A DNA stretch of 64,000 nucleotides from Cohnella hashimotonis (GTDB lineage: Bacteria > Bacillota > Bacilli > Paenibacillales > Paenibacillaceae), in NCBI RefSeq assembly GCF_030014955.1, contig NZ_JAGRPV010000001.1, positions 7,130,001 to 7,194,000 on the forward strand, in the 5' to 3' direction. The notes under the pieces are model-generated. The model had not been told where the DNA came from. It ran no database searches and saw nothing but the letters and a program-made list of their open reading frames with translations. The first letter of the stretch is position 1. Each line of letters begins with the position of its first letter. The position numbers and the translations under genes are program-made. Of the stretch, positions 58,179 to 64,000 are shown one piece after another.

Positions 58179-59934
58179 CGCCCTTCCTCCCCTTCCCGTC
58201 CGCGTTCAGCGGCACCGCGATCTCCGTCACCGCGCCGTGCGGGTCGTCGTTGTAGCATTCCATCCAAGCTTGATCTCCGTACTGGAGGCGAAGACGCTCG
58301 CGGGCGTTCCACAGGCCGATATGATCGCCTTCGCCGTCCGTCGGCACGCGGCCGTACCGGAAGTCCGCCAGTGCCCCTTCCGAGTAGCCCGGCCCGTCGT
58401 CCCGAACGGTCAGGCACACCATGGGCTGCTCGGCCAGATCGTCCAACGCGGCTTCGATCGTTAGCGTCGTCCGTCCGTCCGCCCGGACCGCGTGCTTGAT
58501 CGTATTTTCCACGATCGTCTGCAGCAGAAGCGGAGGTATCCGCGTCTCGCCGAGATAGTCGGGCACACGGATCGCGCATTCCAGCTGCCCGGCAAATCGC
58601 ATCCGCTGGATGCGCAAATAGTTGCCGATATGGCCCAGCTCGTCCTGCAGCAGCACGAGCGACCGTCTGCTCTGGAACATATAACGGAAGTACTGGACAA
58701 GGGACATCGTCATTTCCTGAATGAGGCCGTACTGCTTGACCTGCGCCAAGTTGTACAGGATGTTGAGCGAATTCATGAAAAAGTGCGGGTTGATCTGCAG
58801 CTGCAGCTGCTTGAGCTCGGCGCGCTGCTTGCTGATCTGCTCCTCGTACACATTGATTTTGAGCGCCTCGATCTGGGAGCTCATCAGGTTAAAGGTCTGA
58901 TGGACCAGCTGAAATTCGTCCGGCGCCTGCCGCTCCTCCATGCGCGTGCTGAAGTTGCCCTGCCCGATCAGCCGCATGGCGGCGACCATCTTGCGGAGCG
59001 GCAGCAGCAGCAGTTGGCGAAGAAACCAGAAGCCAAGCGGCAGCATCAGCACCGCGAGCACGATGACGATCGCCGTCGCCCGCTTGAGATACGGCAGATT
59101 TTCCAGAATCGAACGGTCCGGAATCGCCGCTGCCAGGCCGAAATCCCCTTTGCCGGACGCTTCGCCCACGATCAGATGCGAGTGTCCGCGTCCCGACAAA
59201 TAATACCCGTCGCCGAACCCGCGCGAGAAGTCCAGTCCCGCTTCCTCCAGCGGACGCGTGCTGTACAGCTGCTCGCCCGCCGCGTTAACCATCAGAACGG
59301 CGGTCTCGTCGCCCGTCCGCGTGCTGCGCAGCGGCTCCACCAGCGAGGCTACGCGGACCCACGCGCCGATATAGAGATTGCCGTCGCCGAAGACGCGGAC
59401 CAGATGGTACGGCTCGCCAATGCGCTCCGCCTTCCATGCGGCGTTCGTATATTCCGGGTGGGAGATCAGCGTATCCACCTTTTGTTCCATCGTTTGGCGC
59501 ATGGCGACGAGCTCCGCATAGGTGAACGAGCCCCGGAATGCCTCCACGATATCCTTCCGGGCCGCCGAGTAGACGAAGAAGCCGTCGATATACGGGTAGA
59601 CGGTCAGGTCGGAAGACAGCTTGCGCGAGACGGCGCTCTTCGCCAGCATGTAGGCATCTTCCGACGCGGACTCTCCCATCGTCTGCACGTTCGGGTCCGT
59701 CGTCTGCAAGGCGACCATATGCCGCTCGGCCTCGGTCAGCTGTCCGTCGATCTGCTTCATATAGATGCGGATCAGATTCTCGTTCGACATCGCCACCTGG
59801 TTGTGGACGACGCCCACGCTGTATTGGTTGTTATAGATCAGCAGCGCGATCAGCGGCAGCGTAACGGCCAAAAGGCCAAGCACCAGCTTGACCCGAATCG
59901 AGCGCCAAGGAATTTTCGCGAGTCGGCTGAACAT
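58153..59934 (-). CDS. YesM-type sensor histidine kinase
   Basis: 593 aa. The first membrane helix (VKLVLGLLAVTLPLIALLIYN, about 14-34), an extracellular sensing domain (about 40-285), the second helix (AIVIVLAVLMLPLGFWFL, about 290-310), a HAMP domain (MRLIGQGNFSTRM), the histidine motif LQINPHFFMNSLNILY, and a HATPase with NTIKHAV and DDGPGYSEG. This is the histidine kinase 5/YesM class that senses extracellular carbohydrate, often through the binding protein. RBS CGGAGG. It is followed by the overlapping yesN-like gene. Confidence 0.93.
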   Translation of the reverse strand: MFSRLAKIPWRSIRVKLVLGLLAVTLPLIALLIYNNQYSVGVVHNQVAMSNENLIRIYMKQIDGQLTEAERHMVALQTTDPNVQTMGESASEDAYMLAKSAVSRKLSSDLTVYPYIDGFFVYSAARKDIVEAFRGSFTYAELVAMRQTMEQKVDTLISHPEYTNAAWKAERIGEPYHLVRVFGDGNLYIGAWVRVASLVEPLRSTRTGDETAVLMVNAAGEQLYSTRPLEEAGLDFSRGFGDGYYLSGRGHSHLIVGEASGKGDFGLAAAIPDRSILENLPYLKRATAIVIVLAVLMLPLGFWFLRQLLLLPLRKMVAAMRLIGQGNFSTRMEERQAPDEFQLVHQTFNLMSSQIEALKINVYEEQISKQRAELKQLQLQINPHFFMNSLNILYNLAQVKQYGLIQEMTMSLVQYFRYMFQSRRSLVLLQDELGHIGNYLRIQRMRFAGQLECAIRVPDYLGETRIPPLLLQTIVENTIKHAVRADGRTTLTIEAALDDLAEQPMVCLTVRDDGPGYSEGALADFRYGRVPTDGEGDHIGLWNARERLRLQYGDQAWMECYNDDPHGAVTEIAVPLNADGKGRKGDAYALDRR

Positions 59935-60066
59935 GCGGGTTCCTCCGATCGGTGAAGACGCGTTTTTCTCCAGCTTACCTTCACCGTCAAGTATTGACTA
60001 CCCCTGCGCCGACTAATCGCTTGCGGTTTGACGACCTGGGACCCTATAACGCTGCGCAAAGTCGCA

Positions 60067-60099
60067 GCAAAAACCGCCAGGGGTAATCTCCCTGACGGT
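60067..60099 (-). terminator. Terminator of the small membrane-protein gene
   Basis: On the minus strand, ACCGTCAGGG and CCCTGGCGGT form a stem with one mismatch around AGATTAC, followed by TTTTTG. Almost the same hairpin occurs at 2644-2680. Confidence 0.8.
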
Positions 60100-60133
60100 A
60101 ATGGTTCATATTGAGCGGCGCGTTCGCAGACCC

Positions 60134-60529
60134 TCATCCGCCCCGGGGTCCCGCCCTGCCCCTGAGCAACAGCACCAACTCCAGAACGATACCGACTACC
60201 AACCCAAGCCCAAGCAGCTCCATGTATAAGAGCAGACTCGAGAGATCTTCCCAGCCCGTGCCGCGCGAAACGAACGCCATGAACAGCAAACCGAGCAAGT
60301 TTCCCGATAGGACCGACAAGGCCAGCCACCGTGCGCCGAGCCAACCGGATATAGCCGCGAACGCGCTTACGGCTAAGGCGACCAGCAGAAAGCGGAAAGC
60401 GTGTACGACCGTCCATGACTGTCCCAGCACGACGAACCGCATGAGCCAAAACAGCAGTGTCGTGACGAGCCAGGACGTCGCGCCCCAGGAGAGCCACTGC
60501 TTGCTTCGAGAAGCGGGAATGACGCGCAT
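60134..60529 (-). CDS. Small integral membrane protein of unknown family
   Basis: 131 aa with four hydrophobic segments (SWGATSWLVTTLLFWLMRFVV, AFRFLLVALAVSAFAAISGWL, LALSVLSGNLLGLLFMAF and LLGLGLVVGIVLELVLLL) and short charged ends (N-terminal MRVIPASRSKQW, C-terminal RGRAGPRGG). ATG 60529 lies eight bases after AAAGGG; an in-frame GTG three codons upstream is less likely. It lies 88 bp after the sulfatase gene, with a terminator behind it, so it may belong to the sulfatase/fucosidase transcript. I do not recognise it and propose no function. Confidence 0.7.
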   Translation of the reverse strand: MRVIPASRSKQWLSWGATSWLVTTLLFWLMRFVVLGQSWTVVHAFRFLLVALAVSAFAAISGWLGARWLALSVLSGNLLGLLFMAFVSRGTGWEDLSSLLLYMELLGLGLVVGIVLELVLLLRGRAGPRGG

Positions 60530-60617
60530 GACGTTCACCCTTTCACCGACGAGAATCGGCCCCCAGCTGGCAGCCGTTTATTCATATGTTTATTATGGCA
60601 TACCCGATTCTGTCGGA

Positions 60618-62078
60618 CTATAAAATGTGAGACAGACAGGCGCGCGGCTCTCTGCCCGCTACCAATCGTCCTTCCATGACATAGCCTTCCTCCCGTCCCT
60701 CCAGCTCGCGGACGAGCCGTTCCCGCCATAGCGCCACGCGGTCTGCCCGCGCCGGGTCGCCGGCCCTGTCGACGAGCTCGGCCGGATCGACCGTCAGGTC
60801 GAAGAACTGCTCTTCGCCGCTCTGCGAAAACCAAATATACTTCTCCCGGCCGTCCGTCACGAAGTGGTTGGACCGGTCGCCGTATGCGTGCTCGCCGTGC
60901 AGGTAGGAACGCCGGGCTCCCGCTTCTCCTCTCGCCGGTCCGAGCAGGCTCGCGCCCTCAACGGAGGCCGGAATCGGCGCGCCCGCCGCTTCGAGCAGCG
61001 TCGGCATGATATCGCGCAGCTCGACGACCGTGTCGGGACGGCTGCCTGCGGCCAGGCCGAACCGGCCTCCGGGATCCCAGAGGATGAGCGGAATCTTGGC
61101 GCTGCCCTCATAGGGGAGCGACTTGCGAAACGCAAGATGGTCCCCCATCAGCTCGCCATGGTCGGACGTAAACAGGATGAGCGTATCGTTCAGCACGCCA
61201 TACTCGCCCAGCGCCTGCAGCAGCCGGCCGATCTGATCGTCCAGATGCGTGATGAGGCCGTAATAAGCGGCCCGCGCCCTGTCCAGCCTGCGCTTCGGCA
61301 GACGCCCGAAGGTCGATGTCGGGTCTGCGCCGCCAGCCAGCGCGGCAGCCTCCTTGTCGACCCAGTCGCCGATCGGCGGCACCGGCAGCTCCAGATCCTT
61401 GTACAGGTCGAAGTAGGCCTGCGGCGGATCGAGCGGCGAATGCGGCCGTACGAACGACGACCACAGGAAAAAGGGCTTCGACGGGTCGCGCCGCCGGAGA
61501 AAGTCGATCGACTCCGTCACGCACCAATTGGTCGGATGCAAGGCCTCAGGCAGATGCCACGGGCGACCGACGGTCGAAGCGTTGCAATCCAGGCCCAGGT
61601 CCGTCAGGTCCGCCTCCGTCCCCGCTTCCCGCCGAAGCCACCGCATATAATCGTCTACCTGATCGAAGTGCTCTGCGAACGGGGTGTCGCGTTTGTCCCG
61701 ATTATGATGAAGATACCCGTCGTGCAGGACGATGTTGTGGAAATCGCACAGGTTGCGAGCGGGATAGACGTGCATTTTGCCGACGCACTGCGTATGGTAG
61801 CCCGCTTGCGCGAGCTCGCCCGCCAGCATATGCGTATAGCGCCACGGTACCTGGTCCTGGTAGCCGACCCTCCCGTGCGATCGCTGGCTCATGCCGGTCA
61901 TGATGGCCGCCCGAGCGGGGATGCAGGACGGGACGGCCGAGTAGGCTTGCGGGAAAAGAACGCCTTTGCTGGTCATCGCATCCAGGTTCGGCGTCTCGAC
62001 GACGGGGTGTCCGAGCGCGCTCAAACAGTCGAAGCGCATCTGGTCCACGGTGATCAGCAGCAGGTTGGGCGGGTTCAT
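60618..62078 (-). CDS. Formylglycine-dependent sulfatase
   Basis: 486 aa, no signal peptide. The opening PNLLLITVDQMRFDCLSALGHPV contains the N-terminal metal-binding Asp pair of sulfatases. The maturation signature is SCIPARAAIMTG (C-x-P-x-R; Cys near residue 51), the Cys-type motif converted to formylglycine. GYHTQCVGKMH and TSDHGELMGDHLAFRKSLPYEGS are further active-site segments. Start ATG 62078 has GAGAGGAG upstream; the open frame beyond it runs through the fucosidase gene on another frame. With the fucosidase upstream it suggests degradation of a sulfated, fucosylated glycan. Confidence 0.92.
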   Translation of the reverse strand: MNPPNLLLITVDQMRFDCLSALGHPVVETPNLDAMTSKGVLFPQAYSAVPSCIPARAAIMTGMSQRSHGRVGYQDQVPWRYTHMLAGELAQAGYHTQCVGKMHVYPARNLCDFHNIVLHDGYLHHNRDKRDTPFAEHFDQVDDYMRWLRREAGTEADLTDLGLDCNASTVGRPWHLPEALHPTNWCVTESIDFLRRRDPSKPFFLWSSFVRPHSPLDPPQAYFDLYKDLELPVPPIGDWVDKEAAALAGGADPTSTFGRLPKRRLDRARAAYYGLITHLDDQIGRLLQALGEYGVLNDTLILFTSDHGELMGDHLAFRKSLPYEGSAKIPLILWDPGGRFGLAAGSRPDTVVELRDIMPTLLEAAGAPIPASVEGASLLGPARGEAGARRSYLHGEHAYGDRSNHFVTDGREKYIWFSQSGEEQFFDLTVDPAELVDRAGDPARADRVALWRERLVRELEGREEGYVMEGRLVAGREPRACLSHIL

Positions 62079-62139
62079 GAACGAAGCTCCTCTCATTAGG
62101 AAAACGGATGGATGGGATGGAAGCGAAAAATCCCTATCC

Positions 62140-63588
62140 TCACATGGAGAACAGGGCGGCTTCGCCGGCTTTATAAACTTCGAACGCCGAGATCGTCGGT
62201 TGATAGCGGGACTCGTCGATGAGCAGCCGCAGCTTGCGCGCGCTCGTCGCGGCCACGCGGCAGATCCGCTTAGCGCCGATGACCGTGCCTTCGGCGAGCG
62301 GCTGCCAGCCGCCTTCGCGCCAGGCGTCCAGGCGGAAGCGCTCGACGCGCTGGCCCTCGCGGATCTGCTCGCGCAGCACGATGCGGTCGAAGCTGCGATC
62401 GGCGCCCAGATCGATCTCGAGCGCGGCTTGCTCGGTGCCTTCGGGCGGGCACCAGTACGTATCGGTCCTGCCGTCGGCCGCGCGGGAGGCGCCATGCTCG
62501 GGATCGGATTCGGCGGATGCCGTCGCGATCGCGCCGGCCGCCAGGTCGTCGCCGTAGGCGGCCGCAAGCCATGCGCCGAGCTCGGCGAGATGCGCGGCGT
62601 CGCGCTCGTGAACGAGGCCGCGGCGGTCGGGCGGGATGTTGAGAAGGAAGGATGCGTTGCCGCCGACCGTCCGCTCGTACAGGTCCGCGAGCTGCGCCAG
62701 CGTCAGCACGCGGTCGTCTTCGGCGGCATGGTAGAACCAGCCCGGCCGGATCGAGGTGTTGACCTCCGCGGGATACCAGACCGCCTCATCCGCCAGGGCG
62801 AGCACGGCGCGGCTGCCGAGGTCGTCGTCCTCGGTGTTGACGCGAGTCGCGAAGGCGCCGCCGTCGTCTTCCTGCTGCGACTTGGCCTGGATCTTCTCGT
62901 TGTCCCGCATCGATGCGGGGACGACGCTCCATTCGGACGGCCGAGTGTGGCCGGCTTCGTTGCCGCACCAGCGCACGTCCGGTCCGCAGACGGAGATGAC
63001 CGCGCCGGGCTGCAGCTCGCGGATCAAGGCATAGTAGGCGTCCCAGTCATAAACCTGGCGCTTGCCGTTGGGCCCCTCGCCGCACGCGCCGTCGAACCAG
63101 ACGCAGAACACCTCGCCGTAACCGGTGAGGAGCTCTCGAAGCTGGTTCAGGAAATAGGCGTTGTAGGCGGGCGAATCGCCGTACGAAGCTTCATGGCGGT
63201 CCCACGGCGACAGGTAAACGCCGAACTGGAGCCCCTCCTCGCGGCAGGCGTCCGCGACTTCGCGCACGAGATCGCCGCCGCCGTCGCGCCAGGGGCTGCG
63301 CCGCACGGAGTGTTCGGTGCAAGCGCTCGGCCACAGGCAGAAGCCGTCATGGTGCTTGCAGGTCAGGATGAGACCCTTCATGCCGGCGGACTTAACGGCG
63401 CGCGCCCACTGCCTGGCGTCAAGCGCGGAGGGGTCGAACAGCGACGGGGCCTCGGTGCCGTCTCCCCACTCCCTGTCCGTGAACGTGTTCATGGAGAAGT
63501 GTATGAAGGCATAAAACTCCAATTCTTGCCATGCGAGTTGCCTAGTCGAAGGCCGAACCTGCGCGGCCTGGACAGCGGATACGGGCAT
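62140..63588 (-). CDS. Alpha-L-fucosidase, GH29
   Basis: 482 aa, no signal peptide. The GH29 barrel covers about residues 15-345: LEFYAFIHFSMNTFTDREWGDG, ILTCKHHDGFCLWPS (active-site His pair), VYLSPWDRHE, and the nucleophile region VFCVWFDGACGEG (Asp). The last 125 residues are a beta-sandwich F5/8-type domain (ASRAADGRTDTYWCPPEG, RVERFRLDAW). It is the most upstream gene of the locus. RBS AGAGGAG. A 412-bp gap beyond it contains only an 83-bp repeat array. Confidence 0.92.
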   Translation of the reverse strand: MPVSAVQAAQVRPSTRQLAWQELEFYAFIHFSMNTFTDREWGDGTEAPSLFDPSALDARQWARAVKSAGMKGLILTCKHHDGFCLWPSACTEHSVRRSPWRDGGGDLVREVADACREEGLQFGVYLSPWDRHEASYGDSPAYNAYFLNQLRELLTGYGEVFCVWFDGACGEGPNGKRQVYDWDAYYALIRELQPGAVISVCGPDVRWCGNEAGHTRPSEWSVVPASMRDNEKIQAKSQQEDDGGAFATRVNTEDDDLGSRAVLALADEAVWYPAEVNTSIRPGWFYHAAEDDRVLTLAQLADLYERTVGGNASFLLNIPPDRRGLVHERDAAHLAELGAWLAAAYGDDLAAGAIATASAESDPEHGASRAADGRTDTYWCPPEGTEQAALEIDLGADRSFDRIVLREQIREGQRVERFRLDAWREGGWQPLAEGTVIGAKRICRVAATSARKLRLLIDESRYQPTISAFEVYKAGEAALFSM

Positions 63589-63728
63589 CTGATGCTGCTC
63601 CTCTCATGGTTGGATTGGATTGCGGGTGATCCGTGAACGTGCGCGGTTGGTTTCTAGTTGAGACTTCTCTGCGGAGAGCCGCAGCGTCGGGCTATGGTAA
63701 TGTTTCTGGTTGAGTTTAGCGATGAAAA

Positions 63729-63925
63729 TAGCGCAATTTTTCCAATTTTGCGCTATGCGCGTGTACTGCCGCGAACGGCAGGTTTCGGCAACGCGGTCGG
63801 AGGGCGATTGGCCTCAGATTAGCGCAATTTTGCGCTATGCGCCGTGTGCTGCCGCGGACGACAGCCTTCGGCGACGCGGTCGGCGGGCGATTGGCCTCAG
63901 CATAGCGCGATTTTGCGCTATGCGC
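63729..63925. repeat. 83-bp tandem array (about 3 copies) with AGCGCAA palindrome
   Basis: GCGCTATGCG occurs at 63750, 63832 and 63915, 82-83 bp apart. Each unit contains the hairpin AGCGCAA-TT-TTGCGCT, with AATTTTTCC inserted in the first copy. The rest of the unit includes CTGCCGCGGACGACAG and GCGACGCGGTCGG. It fills most of 63589-64000; I see no gene there. Confidence 0.88.
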
Positions 63926-64000
63926 CGTGTACCGCCGCGGAAGGCAGGCTTCGGGCGCCCACGCCGCCTCTGTCTCGGCTCTCAGCGCCTTGGCAGCCCG

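Noticed and set aside
56343..58499. 718-codon plus-strand ORF
   Set aside because: Antisense shadow over the YesN-like gene, Arg/Pro-rich and without motifs.
62079..62567. N-terminal extension of the sulfatase frame
   Set aside because: The sequence is Arg/Pro/Ser low-complexity and overlaps the GH29 gene; the ribosome site and metal-binding motif fix the start at 62078.

Overview
The window looks like a chromosomal segment of a GC-rich, spore-forming Firmicute of the Paenibacillaceae, most like Cohnella or Paenibacillus. Evidence: Bacillus-type Shine-Dalgarno sites (AAGGAGG) with many GTG and TTG starts; a CotF-like coat protein and collagen-like/DUF4183 surface proteins; a YesM/YesN two-component pair beside a CUT1 sugar ABC transporter; and a CitA-type citrate synthase. 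I see no rRNA, tRNA, phage, transposase or CRISPR.

Layout. 1-2.5 kb: mannitol PTS (mtlA, then a partial mtlR). 3.1-5.2 kb: TetR repressor and DHA2 drug exporter with matching palindromic operators. 5.3-10.3 kb: an exonuclease, a DUF6157 protein, a STAS plus PAS-PAS-GGDEF-EAL pair, and exonuclease III. 10.3-15 kb: collagen-like and DUF4183 surface proteins, a CAP-domain protein, hflKC. 15.4-27.9 kb: small redox, detoxification and transport units (two aldo/keto reductases, Gfo/Idh/MocA, quinone-type MDR, carboxylesterase, SDR, FMN reductase, MFS, AEC) with AraC and HxlR regulators; both HxlR genes carry the same TTACT-N7-AGTAA operator. 28.8-35 kb: SRPBCC/AraC pair, a secreted Hcp-like cluster holding a 50-codon lasso-like precursor, MarR/NmrA pair, cytoplasmic alpha-amylase. 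35.3-39.3 kb: agmatine to putrescine (aguA, aguB) and citA. 39.4-42.5 kb: the RNA ligase rtcB with an AAA ATPase, behind what looks like a leader-peptide/terminator attenuator. 42.9-45.7 kb: Lrp/YitT pair, CotF-like and stalk-domain proteins. 45.8-63.6 kb: eleven co-directional minus-strand genes, mostly a glycan utilisation locus (GH29 fucosidase, Cys-type sulfatase, YesMN, ABC importer, two GH3, GH20).

The most unusual feature is in the gaps. Many intergenic regions hold tandem arrays that differ in sequence but keep a repeat length of 50-52 bp (15.13, 28.15, 28.40, 36.45, 37.62, 37.75 and 42.5 kb), with others at 17, 47, 83 and 9 bp. Two arrays (after citA and after the second HxlR gene) appear to have grown out of the 3' end of the neighbouring gene. 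The best candidates for undescribed biology are these arrays, the attenuated rtcB-AAA operon, and the Hcp-like/lasso-like peptide cluster.
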